Assembly (NCBI RefSeq): GCF_030913705.1
Contig: NZ_CP133190.1
Span: forward strand, 5,915,501 to 5,979,500
DNA length: 64,000 bases
Direction: 5' to 3'
Source: Anaerocolumna sp. MB42-C2
GTDB taxonomy: Bacteria; Bacillota; Clostridia; Lachnospirales; Lachnospiraceae
Part shown: positions 51,331-60,375 of the stretch, piece by piece
Layout of the letters: the number at the start of each line of letters is the position of its first letter
How positions within the stretch are numbered: the first letter of the stretch is position 1
Made by a program: the position numbers and the translations under genes
Notes under the pieces: generated by a model
The model's input: only the letters and a program-made list of their open reading frames with translations
Told to the model about the DNA's origin: nothing
The model's database searches: none

Positions 51331-51621
51331 TTTTTTTATCCTTTCTAAAGTCAAATGTTTACATTGGACAATTATATCATATATTATGTTGGGTGTCTAA
51401 TTAAATTATTAAATATTCTATTAGTTATTGACATGAAATTTACATGCAGATAATGTAAATAAATATTTTTTTGTTATAAATATATTCAAAATTGTGCGAT
51501 TGTTCCTTAAATAATTTATTTATACAGATTTAAATTTAAAAGTTTGTTTACTCTCGATTATAATTAATGCACAGTGGTATAATAAAGAAAGATGTTTACA
51601 GAAAAAGGAGTATTAAAATTA

Positions 51622-54345
51622 ATGACGCTTTTGTCTAAGAAAAATACCGGTCTGAAAAATTATTTCTTCTATTATATGATACCTTTTACAGCAGCATTTC
51701 TATTGTTACAGTTTATTATATATTATCCCTTTAGGTCAGGCGGTAAATCTTTTATATGGAATATGGACGGCATCAATCAGCATTATCCTGCATTGGTTTA
51801 TTACAGTAATCTATTAAAAGACCTGTTTGGGGGTCGGAAAATTCCCATGGTGGATTTCAAATTGGGTATGGGCTTTGATACACTTACTACATTGAATTAT
51901 TATGCAATCGGCGATCCGATTACTTTACTGACTGTATTTGGCAAGGAAAATAATATGGAAGTTGTGTATCGTTTCCTAATACTCTTAAGATTATATTTAT
52001 CCGGAATAAGCTTTATGCTGTATTGTATTTATATGAAAAAAAAGGGCTTTTCTTCTGTTCTTGGAGGATTAATCTATGTATTTTGCGGATATGTATTTTA
52101 TGCCGGAACGAGGCACCCCTATTTTACAAATCCAATGATCTACCTGCCACTCCTTTTTATCGGAGTAGATCTTATTATACAAAAGAAAAAACCGTATCTG
52201 TTTGTTATTATGACCTGTATCAGCGCATTAAGTAATTTTTACTTTTTTTATATGCTTACAATTTTAGTTTTAGTCTATGCGCTAATCCGATTTTTTTATA
52301 CTTATAATAAAAACGAAGACAAATCGGTCTTTCCGTTATTTTTAAGGACAGCTTTACGGGCAGGGCTGTATTATACATTAGGATTGGTTATGGCTTCCTT
52401 TATCCTATTGCCCGTCCTTGCAGCATTTATGGGGAATGGACGTTTTAACAGCGGATATCAGATGAATCTGTTCCATTATGATTTAAGTTATTATCTATTA
52501 ATTATACACTCTTTTATAGCTCCTAATATATCGCCGGGATTTTGGACTCAGTGTACCTTTGCAGCAATAGTCCCTGTGGCAGTATGGATAGTAGTTCGTA
52601 ACAGAGAATACAGGGAATTAAGGATGGGTTTTATCATTGGAACCATAGGTCTTATGATTCCTTTTATAGGATACCTTATGAATGGCATGTCATATGTCTG
52701 CAACAGGTGGGAGTTTGGTTACAGTTTTCTTTTGGCATTTATTGTTGTATCGGTTTACGAGAAAATATTTCAATTAAAAAAGCAGGATAAAATCGTTTTA
52801 TTAGGGGGTACGGGTCTATATGGAGCAGCAGGACTGATAAAACCTAGTTGGTCTATACTTTTCGCATTTCTTATCTTATGTATCACGGTTTTTAGTGTTC
52901 TCTTTTTTAATTTTTACAAAAAATCGAAATATCTTCAGAGAACGGTTATTTTCAGCCTGATATTCTGTAACCTGGCTATCAATGGATATATGACTTACTC
53001 CGGTAGATATGGTAATTATGTGAATGAATTCATTGCTTCGGGTGAAGTTGATAAAACCATACGTAATTCGGCAGTGGGTCTTATCCCGGGAATTCGGGAT
53101 AATTCATTTTTTCGTATAGAGACCTATGGTGATAAATGGCTTAATGAAGCGATCACAGTGGGTTATAATGATGTAAGCGGATATTTCAGCATTATGGATA
53201 AAAGAACAGCTGAGTATATGAAAGGTTTAGAAATGTTAAACCAGAAGACATCATACCGGTTTGACAATTTAGATTACCGTACCGGAATTGGTACTTTAGC
53301 AGGGGTAAAATATATGATTTCCCCGAAAAAAGACGCCGTACCCTATGGATATAAACTGCTGACTAAGGAAAAATTCAATGATAAGACCTATCGTATCTAT
53401 GAAAATCAATATGCACTGCCTTTAGGATATACCTATGACAAATATATAACCAGGGATGTTTATGAAAGTCTAACTGCAATACAAAAGCAGGAGGTTATGC
53501 TGCAGGCAGTAGTCCTGGAAAAACCTATTAACAGGTATATGGGTATAATACCGACAGAGATGGAATCTGGAAAGGTTATAGGAAATAAAACAAGTTTTTT
53601 ATCAGAGAAGATTCCTATATCAATTGAATATGGAAAAGGGATATCCTTTCATGATAATTTATTGAAGGTTGAAGAGCCAGGAGCCAAGATTAAAGTATAT
53701 TTTGACGGAGTAAAAGATTCGGAAGCCTATCTGCGGCTTAATAATTTTAATATAGGTACGGATTTTTACGCCATGAACTTTTACATTAAAAACGAGAAAG
53801 GTGTAAATAAAACCATAAATGCCAGATCAGTAATAAATAATGCATATTTTGGCAAAGAAGATTATCTGATTAACCTGGGATATGATAAGGGGCCAATGAG
53901 ATATTGTGTATTGACTTTTCCCAAGACAGGTATCTTTCATTTAGATGGAATAGAAGGTTATGCTTTACCCATGAGCAATTATATACAGCAGGTAAAAGAC
54001 AGAAAGTCAGGTGCATTTTATAATATTATGGTCGGAACCAATCAGATAACTGGTATGGCCGATAGCAAAAAGGATTCCATACTGTGCTTATCGATTCCTT
54101 ATAATAAAGGGTGGTCTGCTTATGTAAATGGTAAAAAGCAGAAACTATTGCAGGCTAACGTCATGTATATGGCACTGGAGCTGGATGCCGGCAAAAATGA
54201 TATTAAACTGTTTTATACAACACCTTATCTGAAAGCAGGAATCGCATTGTCAGCTGCCGGATGGTTTGTTTTTTTCTGCATTATTATATTTAACTTGATA
54301 ATAAAGTTAAAATCAGGGAAAAATTATGATAAAGGAGATGAATAA
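51622..54345 (+). CDS. YfhO family membrane protein
   Basis: 907 residues with about a dozen membrane helices in the first 420 residues and one at the C-terminus. The long extracytoplasmic region lies between (about 460-870). N-terminal WNMDGINQHYPALVYYSNLL and KLGMGFDTLTTLNYYAIGDP are typical of YfhO, which in Bacillus and Listeria helps glycosylate lipoteichoic or other cell wall polymers. A YNKGWSAYVNGKKQKLLQAN motif marks the C-terminal domain. AAAGGAG supports the ATG at 51622. A GtrB-like glycosyltransferase follows one base after the stop. Confidence 0.87.
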   Translation: MTLLSKKNTGLKNYFFYYMIPFTAAFLLLQFIIYYPFRSGGKSFIWNMDGINQHYPALVYYSNLLKDLFGGRKIPMVDFKLGMGFDTLTTLNYYAIGDPITLLTVFGKENNMEVVYRFLILLRLYLSGISFMLYCIYMKKKGFSSVLGGLIYVFCGYVFYAGTRHPYFTNPMIYLPLLFIGVDLIIQKKKPYLFVIMTCISALSNFYFFYMLTILVLVYALIRFFYTYNKNEDKSVFPLFLRTALRAGLYYTLGLVMASFILLPVLAAFMGNGRFNSGYQMNLFHYDLSYYLLIIHSFIAPNISPGFWTQCTFAAIVPVAVWIVVRNREYRELRMGFIIGTIGLMIPFIGYLMNGMSYVCNRWEFGYSFLLAFIVVSVYEKIFQLKKQDKIVLLGGTGLYGAAGLIKPSWSILFAFLILCITVFSVLFFNFYKKSKYLQRTVIFSLIFCNLAINGYMTYSGRYGNYVNEFIASGEVDKTIRNSAVGLIPGIRDNSFFRIETYGDKWLNEAITVGYNDVSGYFSIMDKRTAEYMKGLEMLNQKTSYRFDNLDYRTGIGTLAGVKYMISPKKDAVPYGYKLLTKEKFNDKTYRIYENQYALPLGYTYDKYITRDVYESLTAIQKQEVMLQAVVLEKPINRYMGIIPTEMESGKVIGNKTSFLSEKIPISIEYGKGISFHDNLLKVEEPGAKIKVYFDGVKDSEAYLRLNNFNIGTDFYAMNFYIKNEKGVNKTINARSVINNAYFGKEDYLINLGYDKGPMRYCVLTFPKTGIFHLDGIEGYALPMSNYIQQVKDRKSGAFYNIMVGTNQITGMADSKKDSILCLSIPYNKGWSAYVNGKKQKLLQANVMYMALELDAGKNDIKLFYTTPYLKAGIALSAAGWFVFFCIIIFNLIIKLKSGKNYDKGDE

Positions 54346-54346
54346 T

Positions 54347-55273
54347 TTGGACAGAATATCTGTTGTGGTACCTTGTTATAATGAAGAAGAAGTTATGCCC
54401 CTGTTTTATAAAGAAATGAAACGGGTCATGGATAGGATGAATTATGCCGGGTTTGAAATAATATTTGTTGATGATGGTTCTAAGGATAATACATTACAGA
54501 TTGCAAAGAATTTGAAAGCTGTTGATGAACGGATCCGTTATATTTCCTTTTCGAAAAATTTCGGAAAAGAAGCAGCTATATTTGCAGGACTTGAAAACAG
54601 TACCGGTGATTATGTGGTTATGATGGATGTCGACCTGCAGGATCCGCCCTCCTTACTGGAAGAGATGTACCGTTACGTAAAAGAAGAAGGGTATGATTCT
54701 GTAGCGACCCGAAGAGTAACCAGGGAAGGAGAGCCAAAGTTACGTTCTTTTTTTGCCAGGAGATTCTATCATCTTATGAATCATATATCGAAAACAGACA
54801 TTGTAGACGGTGCAAGAGATTACCGCCTGATGAATAGACAAATGGTTGATGCGATTGTAAATATGAAAGAATATAACCGTTTCTCCAAAGGAATTTTTGG
54901 CTGGGTGGGTTTTAAAACAAAGTGGATTGAGTACAACAATATAGAGCGGGCGGCAGGTGAAACAAAATGGTCTTTTCGTAAGTTATTGTTTTATTCTTTT
55001 GACGGAATTGTAGCTTTTTCCACCATGCCATTGGGTATTGCATCATTTTCCGGACTCTTTTTATGTTTATTATCCTTTATTGGCATTATTATTGTTATGG
55101 TACGATATTTGATTGGAGTGAAATCAGCTTATGGCTGGTCTTCTATGACTTGTATTATTTTATTTGTAAGCGGTTTTCAATTGTTCTGTATGGGCGTGTT
55201 AGGACAGTACCTGGCTAAAACCTATCTGGAAGTGAAAGAACGTCCCATATATATAGTAAGGGAAAAAGGTTGA
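54347..55273 (+). CDS. GtrB/YkcC-like undecaprenyl-phosphate glycosyltransferase
   Basis: 308 residues from a TTG that lies one base after the YfhO stop and nine bases behind AAAGGAG; the upstream ATGs overlap that site. The GT2 domain has ISVVVPCYNEEEVMPLFYKE, IIFVDDGSKDNT, MDVDLQDPPSLLEEM (DxD) and GETKWSFRKLLFYSFDGI before two C-terminal membrane helices (about 228-250 and 262-285). It should load a sugar onto undecaprenyl phosphate for YfhO to use outside the membrane. The tight coupling supports this known pairing. Confidence 0.9.
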   Translation: MDRISVVVPCYNEEEVMPLFYKEMKRVMDRMNYAGFEIIFVDDGSKDNTLQIAKNLKAVDERIRYISFSKNFGKEAAIFAGLENSTGDYVVMMDVDLQDPPSLLEEMYRYVKEEGYDSVATRRVTREGEPKLRSFFARRFYHLMNHISKTDIVDGARDYRLMNRQMVDAIVNMKEYNRFSKGIFGWVGFKTKWIEYNNIERAAGETKWSFRKLLFYSFDGIVAFSTMPLGIASFSGLFLCLLSFIGIIIVMVRYLIGVKSAYGWSSMTCIILFVSGFQLFCMGVLGQYLAKTYLEVKERPIYIVREKG

Positions 55274-55710
55274 AAAGAAAAATCCTTTTACACTGGAAGA
55301 GCTTTACAAAAAATACAGAGGTTACTCATTCAAAGCTCCTTCCTGTATTGTTTAAGATGCCGCCCGAGCGGCAACTTGTATGGAAGTTGAGAAGATGTTG
55401 ATAAAAATTTGAAAAGACTTAAGAAGGAATAAAAGATAATATAAGGATCTGTTTTTTAATTTAAATGGTTAGTACTATCAATATAATTGCTGTGAACTCT
55501 TTATAATTATAAGTATAAAGAATTTACAGCAGTTTTTTATGTTACAGGAGATTGCGTCTTATTATATAAAAAGTGAAATTAATAAGTTGAAAGAAATAAA
55601 AATAGAAGGATGCCAGGAAAATAATCATTTTATTATATTGTATTGACAATATTAATAAACTAATATAATATATGTTTATTAATATTATAAACAATAACGT
55701 TGGAGGTTGT
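55274..55710. other. Intergenic region with terminator and hairpin motif
   Basis: 437 bp, no gene. It contains a GCCGCCCGAGCGGC hairpin (55353-55366) followed by ATGGAAGTTGA, similar to the repeats around 44396-44514, and a terminator at 55488-55538. Confidence 0.55.
55488..55538. terminator. Hairpin terminator
   Basis: TGCTGTGAACTCTTTAT pairs with ATAAAGAATTTACAGCA, followed by six T. Confidence 0.85.
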
Positions 55711-56460
55711 ATGATAAACGATTTAAGTGATTTGGACATAGAAGAAATCAAAAACGGTTACCGATTTGATGAAGAAAATAAAAAATATATCTGCAATCAT
55801 TGCGGCAAAGAATTTTATACAGGTGAAATATATCCTTTTGAGAATCGTTTTTTTGATTGCCGCTTAGCAGTAGAAATCCATGTAACTAAGGAACATGGGA
55901 CAGTTTATGATTTACTGGTATCCACAGAGAATAAATATCTTGGACTTACAGAAAATCAAAAAAATCTGTTAGGAATGATAAATGAGGGATTATCGGATAA
56001 CGAAATTGCAAAACAACTGGGAATTTCACCATCCACCGTACGTCATCAAAAATTTATGTTTCGTGAAAAAGCAAAACAGGCCAAGATGTATCTTGCTGTT
56101 TATGAACTGGCTATAAAAGGAAATCCTATTCACGAGAATCTGGTAAACATTCACAGCAATGCGACCATGGTAGATGATAGGTATATCACAACGGTGGAAG
56201 AAAGGGATAAAATACTTAAAACGGCATTTTCTTCTCTGGTACCTCTTAAATTAATTGAATTTCCTGCAAAAGAGAAGAAAAAGATAGTTGTATTAAAGAA
56301 AATAGTAGAACAGCTTGAATATGGAAGAAATTATGAAGAAAAAGAATTAAACCGCATACTAAAGGGAATTTATCAGGATTTTCCTACCATTAGACGGTAT
56401 CTCATTGAGTATGGATTTATGGACCGGACTATGGATTGTAAAAAATATTGGCTAAAGTGA
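55711..56460 (+). CDS. LuxR-type HTH and DUF2087 regulator
   Basis: 249 residues in three parts. The N-terminal part contains CNHCGKEF and later DCRLAVEIHVTKEHG, a possible zinc-binding finger (about 30-65). The middle has a LuxR-type helix-turn-helix, LTENQKNLLGMINEGLSDNE then IAKQLGISPSTVRHQKF (about 80-120). The C-terminus is a DUF2087 domain (FPAKEKKKIVVLKKIVEQLE to RRYLIEYGFMDRTMDCKKYW). GGAGG precedes the ATG at 55711. The next gene is a free-standing DUF2087 protein. Target genes are unknown. Confidence 0.85.
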   Translation: MINDLSDLDIEEIKNGYRFDEENKKYICNHCGKEFYTGEIYPFENRFFDCRLAVEIHVTKEHGTVYDLLVSTENKYLGLTENQKNLLGMINEGLSDNEIAKQLGISPSTVRHQKFMFREKAKQAKMYLAVYELAIKGNPIHENLVNIHSNATMVDDRYITTVEERDKILKTAFSSLVPLKLIEFPAKEKKKIVVLKKIVEQLEYGRNYEEKELNRILKGIYQDFPTIRRYLIEYGFMDRTMDCKKYWLK

Positions 56461-56489
56461 CTTAATAAGAGAAGGGTTTCGGTGATTAT

Positions 56490-56759
56490 ATGAAAGATGA
56501 TTTTAATATAGAACGGTTTCTGGATGAAGAGAAAAAGATTAAGATATGGCCCGCAAAACGTGATTTAAAGATAGAGATTCTAAAGTATCTGGCTCAAAAA
56601 TTTGAGACAGGAGTTATCTATACAGAGAAAGAAGTAAATGAAATTATTAAAAACTGGCACACTTTTTCTGATTTTTTTCTGCTGCGGAGGGGGTTGATTG
56701 ATATGAAGTATTTATCAAGAACAAAAGATGGTTTACAGTATTGGAAAGAGGAAAGGTGA
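56490..56759 (+). CDS. Stand-alone DUF2087 protein
   Basis: 89 residues made up almost entirely of a DUF2087 domain (IWPAKRDLKIEILKYLAQKF, YTEKEVNEIIKNWHTFSDFF, LLRRGLIDMKYLSRTKDG). It repeats the C-terminal domain of the preceding regulator and starts 30 bases after it, so the two are probably translated from one message. It may modulate the larger protein or bind nucleic acid on its own; this is inference. Confidence 0.8.
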   Translation: MKDDFNIERFLDEEKKIKIWPAKRDLKIEILKYLAQKFETGVIYTEKEVNEIIKNWHTFSDFFLLRRGLIDMKYLSRTKDGLQYWKEER

Positions 56760-56818
56760 TAAAGGGTAGAGTATTAATACATTTTCCGTCATCGGACTGA
56801 GAATAGAGAAAGTATAAC

Positions 56819-57109
56819 ATATGGGGCTGTCGCTTTAACGATTGAAAAATCATGAAACGGTAGCTCTTATTTTCCTGAAAATACTCTTTCTTTATTTAGT
56901 TTATCCTGATTTAGGCTATTTTCCTTAAAAATGAAGTACCTTAATAAACTTAAATGTAGTTTATCAAAATTCATTTAGACGTATGCTGCGATTCATTCTT
57001 AGCAGTATTCCTTTCTCTGAAAGTATTCATTCAAGATCTTCTTGCCTTTGTTGTATAAATCTTTTCGCTACTTGAAGAATCTTATTTCATTATTGCGACA
57101 GCCCCATAT
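56819..57109. repeat. MITE-like element with perfect 15-bp ends (291 bp)
   Basis: ATATGGGGCTGTCGC at the left and GCGACAGCCCCATAT at the right are exact inverted repeats. The interior is AT-rich and non-coding. It fills the gap between two convergent genes and may also stop transcription. Confidence 0.7.
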
Positions 57110-57152
57110 TTAGAATTCACCTCAAAACAGCGGTCAAAAAAGAATATAAGAA

Positions 57153-57737
57153 TTATTTTTCTTGTAATTCGCGCCATTTTATACCTAGATTGGGCGGAGA
57201 GTATGCTTTCATTTTATCCAAAAGACTGTTGGGGTCGGTATCCACTAGAAAGAGTTTTTCATTGGATTGGTTCATAAATCCTTCTTGTATAGCTTTAACA
57301 ATCATGTCAATGAGGGGGTCGAAGAAATGTGCTACATTTAAAATGCCCACTGGTTTGCTATGAATTCTTAATTGAGCCCAACTAAGTATTTCAAATAATT
57401 CTTCATATGTTCCGACACCCCCGGGCAATGCAATAAAGCCATCAGATAAATCAGCCATTTTCTTTTTTCTCTCATGCATATCAACGACTTCAATAAAACG
57501 AGTAAGATTCGTATTTACAATTTCTTTGGGAAAAAGTCCTTTAGGCATCACACCTGTAGCTTGACCATTATTTTTAAGCACTTGGTTAGACAATTTACCC
57601 ATTAAACCTACGTTGGAACCGCCATATACCAACTCAATTTTGTTTTGAGCTAATATTTCTCCAAGTTGTAATGCACACTTTTTATATTCAGGTTTATTTC
57701 CAAGATTTGAGCCTGAATATACACATATTCTGTTCAT
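57153..57737 (-). CDS. LOG family Rossmann-fold phosphoribohydrolase
   Basis: 194 residues of the lysine decarboxylase-like/LOG family (TIGR00730). The signature PGGVGTYEELFEILSWAQL (about 107-125) and the N-terminal ICVYSGSNLGNKPEYKKCAL plus VYGGSNVGLMG are complete. Family members cleave nucleoside 5'-monophosphates to base and ribose 5-phosphate. AGGAGG lies 7 bases before the ATG. The YdcZ-like transporter gene ends 21 bases upstream, so the two probably form an operon. Confidence 0.9.
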   Translation of the reverse strand: MNRICVYSGSNLGNKPEYKKCALQLGEILAQNKIELVYGGSNVGLMGKLSNQVLKNNGQATGVMPKGLFPKEIVNTNLTRFIEVVDMHERKKKMADLSDGFIALPGGVGTYEELFEILSWAQLRIHSKPVGILNVAHFFDPLIDMIVKAIQEGFMNQSNEKLFLVDTDPNSLLDKMKAYSPPNLGIKWRELQEK

Positions 57738-57758
57738 CGGTTATCCTCCTAAAAGTAT

Positions 57759-58217
57759 CTAAAATTTTTGTATAACATATACCCCTGCTATAAGCAAAAC
57801 TACCCCAAATATTCTTTGCGGATTAATCAAATGAACATCATTTCCGAAAAATCCAAAATGATCAAACATAATCGATAAAACAATTTGTCCGCAGATTACC
57901 AGACTAAACATATTGGCAAAACCTATTTTAGGGGAAGCTAAAATTGTAATAAAGATATAAAAAGCTCCCAGAAGGCCGCCGGTTAACATCCACCACCGAA
58001 TACCTTTGAGCATATTTGTGCCATCCGATAATGAATAGGTACCGCTTAATAATGTATAAGAAAGTACTAATCCAAGACCTATTGCACCGACTAAAAAACT
58101 TATAAAAGAGGAACAAACAGGACTGCCGACTTTTGAACGAAGCTGCCCGTTTAATCCTGCCTGTAATGTCAAAGCCATGCCAGACACAAGCGAAAGAAAA
58201 TAGTACAGTAATGCCAC
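57759..58217 (-). CDS. YdcZ/DUF606 family membrane transporter
   Basis: 152 residues with five predicted membrane helices. The N-terminus ALLYYFLSLVSGMALTLQAG and then LNGQLRSKVGSPVCSSFISF is typical of the DUF606 half-transporters in the drug/metabolite transporter superfamily, which act as dimers. The C-terminus INPQRIFGVVLLIAGVYVIQ is also conserved. It is divergent from a LysR gene, a common pairing for regulated exporters. AGGAGGTG lies in front of the ATG. The substrate is unknown. Confidence 0.85.
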   Translation of the reverse strand: MALLYYFLSLVSGMALTLQAGLNGQLRSKVGSPVCSSFISFLVGAIGLGLVLSYTLLSGTYSLSDGTNMLKGIRWWMLTGGLLGAFYIFITILASPKIGFANMFSLVICGQIVLSIMFDHFGFFGNDVHLINPQRIFGVVLLIAGVYVIQKF

Positions 58218-58245
58218 GATTCACACCTCCTTTGCCAACTTCTCA

Positions 58246-58274
58246 TTGACTATACTGTATAAGCACATTATAAT
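58246..58274 (+). promoter_or_regulatory. Promoter of the LysR gene with internal palindrome
   Basis: TTGACT and TATAAT are 17 bases apart. The spacer holds TATACTGTATA (58251-58261), a palindrome that could be an operator. It lies between two divergent genes. Confidence 0.7.
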
Positions 58275-58332
58275 ATTGGTCAAGATATAAGTAAAATCAC
58301 GATTTAATATAGGAGGTATACTGAAATATTAT

Positions 58333-59220
58333 ATGTTTATTAATTTAGAGCTTTATAGGATTTTCTACACGACTGCAAAACTTGGAAGCATCTCCAAAGC
58401 GGCAAAAGAATTATATACATCACAACCGGCAGTAAGCCAAGCAATTAAGCAACTTGAGCAAAAGCTGGGAGGAGAATTGTTTTATAGAGATGCCAGGGGT
58501 GTTTCTTTGACCACTGAGGGTGAGGTTCTATATCGATATATTGAACAAGGCTATAGCTTGATTCAGGTCGGGGAACAAAAGTTTTCCGAACTGAAACAAA
58601 TGACGTCAGGGCAGTTGAGATTAGCAGTTTGCAGTGCAGTTTGTAAATATGATTTATTGAAATATATCAGTCAATATAACATCAACTATCCGGACGTTTC
58701 TCTGTATATCGAAGATGAATCCAGTTATAAAATAGCCCAATTATTGGAGATAGGAAAAATTGATATAGGAATCATAAATCTTTACAATATTGATAATGGT
58801 AATTTCAATATAATTAAGACGATAGAAATGCATGACTGCTTTGTTGTTGGTGAGAAATATAAAGCCTTATGTGACGATTCGATTTCTATTCATATGTTAT
58901 CTCAAAATTATCCTTTGATAATGCTTCAAAAGGGAGGCAATACAAGGGCAAGTATTGATGAATACTTCCTTTCACATGGAATTAATTTAGCTCCGCAAAT
59001 CGAGTTAAGTAACTTGGATTTAATCATTGAATTTACTGTCAAAGGATTAGGTGCAGCTTGCGTTATAGAAGAATATGTGCAAAAGGAATTAAAAAATAAA
59101 TCTCTATATAAGCTTAATATTCAGGAAAAAATGTCGATCCGGAGTTTGGGGATTGTCACCAAAAAGGATATGCCACTTTCAACTGCAGCCCGCAAATTTA
59201 TTGAGATAATGCGCACATGA
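58333..59220 (+). CDS. LysR family transcriptional regulator
   Basis: 295 residues. The N-terminal winged HTH (LYRIFYTTAKLGSISKAAKE, LYTSQPAVSQAIKQLEQKLG, LFYRDARGVSLTTEG) is followed by a substrate-binding domain (SGQLRLAVCSAVCKYDLLKY through AACVIEEYV). It is divergent from the YdcZ/LOG pair and is the likely regulator of that operon. The only strong ribosome site, GGAGG, is about 17 bases before the ATG at 58333. An in-frame CTG at 58321 would fit it better, so the start is uncertain by four codons. Confidence 0.88.
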   Translation: MFINLELYRIFYTTAKLGSISKAAKELYTSQPAVSQAIKQLEQKLGGELFYRDARGVSLTTEGEVLYRYIEQGYSLIQVGEQKFSELKQMTSGQLRLAVCSAVCKYDLLKYISQYNINYPDVSLYIEDESSYKIAQLLEIGKIDIGIINLYNIDNGNFNIIKTIEMHDCFVVGEKYKALCDDSISIHMLSQNYPLIMLQKGGNTRASIDEYFLSHGINLAPQIELSNLDLIIEFTVKGLGAACVIEEYVQKELKNKSLYKLNIQEKMSIRSLGIVTKKDMPLSTAARKFIEIMRT

Positions 59221-59222
59221 AC

Positions 59223-59328
59223 GGGGCTGCTGCAAAATTATAAGGTAATGATCTTGGAACAAAATTTCTGCAAAACATAATCCTTATTCTCTCCCAAGTA
59301 ATTTACATTTTGAATTTGCAACAGCCCC
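59223..59328. repeat. Inverted-repeat structure, GGGGCTG family
   Basis: GGGGCTGCTGCAAAATT and AATTTGCAACAGCCCC pair with few mismatches. An inner ATAAGG/CCTTAT pair continues the stem. It lies directly behind the LysR stop codon and can serve as its terminator. Confidence 0.65.
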
Positions 59329-59420
59329 ATATCTTTACGTAGAAATATTTTAATAAAATAACAGTTTTGGACAATGGAACATAAATGCTGTTCTTTTGTG
59401 GATAAATTTATTTTAAGGGC

Positions 59421-59449
59421 TTGTTTTACCAAAATTTTTCGTTTATAAT
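59421..59449 (+). promoter_or_regulatory. Promoter of pyrK-pyrD-pyrE
   Basis: TTGTTT and TATAAT with a 17-base spacer, about 75 bases upstream of pyrK. Confidence 0.6.
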
Positions 59450-59523
59450 TAGTAAGATTAAAAACAGGAAACCAGTAAAACAGCAGGTATCTAATTATAT
59501 GGCTGCACAATTCAGGAGATGAA

Positions 59524-60294
59524 ATGATGACCAACACCTTTAAAAAAACAGCAGTGATTACCTCTCATATCCAACTGACAGAGGATATTTTTAGTATGTG
59601 GATTATGGACAGTCAGATAGCAGCAAGTGCTAAACCCGGGCAATTTATTTCTTTGTATTGCAAAAGCGGTAACCGACTGCTTCCAAGGCCAATCAGTATT
59701 TGCGAAACAAAGAAAGAAAACGGAACATTACGTCTTGTATATCGTGTTGTTGGAAACGGAACAGAGGAAATCTCCCATTATAAAACAGCCGATACGATTG
59801 ATATATTGGGACCTTTGGGAAATGGCTTTCATTTAGAAGGAAAACGTGCAATTATAGTCGGCGGCGGAATAGGGATACCTCCTATGCTGGAGCTTGTCAA
59901 ACAGTTAAAGTGTGAAAAACAGATCGTGTTAGGTTATCGTGATAATACCTTTCTTAATGAAGAATTTGGAAAATATGGTGATGTGTATATCTCAACGGAG
60001 GATGGAAACGCCGGAATAAAAGGTAATGTGATTGATGCAATTAAAGCAAATAATCTGGTCGGGGATATGATATATGCCTGTGGTCCAACCCCTATGCTTC
60101 GGGGAGTTCAGACATATGCAAAAGAAATGGGGATCAAAGCCCAGTTGTCCATGGAAGAGAGAATGGCCTGCGGCATAGGTGCATGTCTGGCTTGTGTATG
60201 CAAGTCTAAGGATAAGGATCACCATACTAATGTAAATAATAAACGAATCTGCAAGGATGGACCGGTGTTTTATTCTGATGAAATAGAAATATAG
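59524..60294 (+). CDS. pyrK: Dihydroorotate dehydrogenase B, electron transfer subunit
   Basis: A 256-residue ferredoxin reductase-like protein. The FAD region has LLPRPISICETKKENG, followed by the NAD-binding IIVGGGIGIPPMLELVKQL and YACGPTPMLRG. The 2Fe-2S cluster ligands are in EERMACGIGACLACVCKS and a last Cys in RICKDGPVF. It passes electrons from dihydroorotate oxidation, via PyrD, to NAD. AGGAG precedes the two adjacent ATG codons. It is followed by pyrD 81 bases on, the usual order in Firmicutes. Confidence 0.94.
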   Translation: MMTNTFKKTAVITSHIQLTEDIFSMWIMDSQIAASAKPGQFISLYCKSGNRLLPRPISICETKKENGTLRLVYRVVGNGTEEISHYKTADTIDILGPLGNGFHLEGKRAIIVGGGIGIPPMLELVKQLKCEKQIVLGYRDNTFLNEEFGKYGDVYISTEDGNAGIKGNVIDAIKANNLVGDMIYACGPTPMLRGVQTYAKEMGIKAQLSMEERMACGIGACLACVCKSKDKDHHTNVNNKRICKDGPVFYSDEIEI

Positions 60295-60375
60295 TTTTGG
60301 CTGTCAGAATCTTCATACCCGGTTAAAAATGATAGGATTCTTATTAAAGTTTATCCTCTGGAAAGGTAGATTAAG

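Larger units (their letters stand above)
59221..59523. other. Intergenic region with inverted repeat and promoter
   Basis: 303 bp, no gene. It holds a 106-bp inverted-repeat structure (59223-59328) and the promoter of the pyr genes (59421-59449). Confidence 0.6.
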
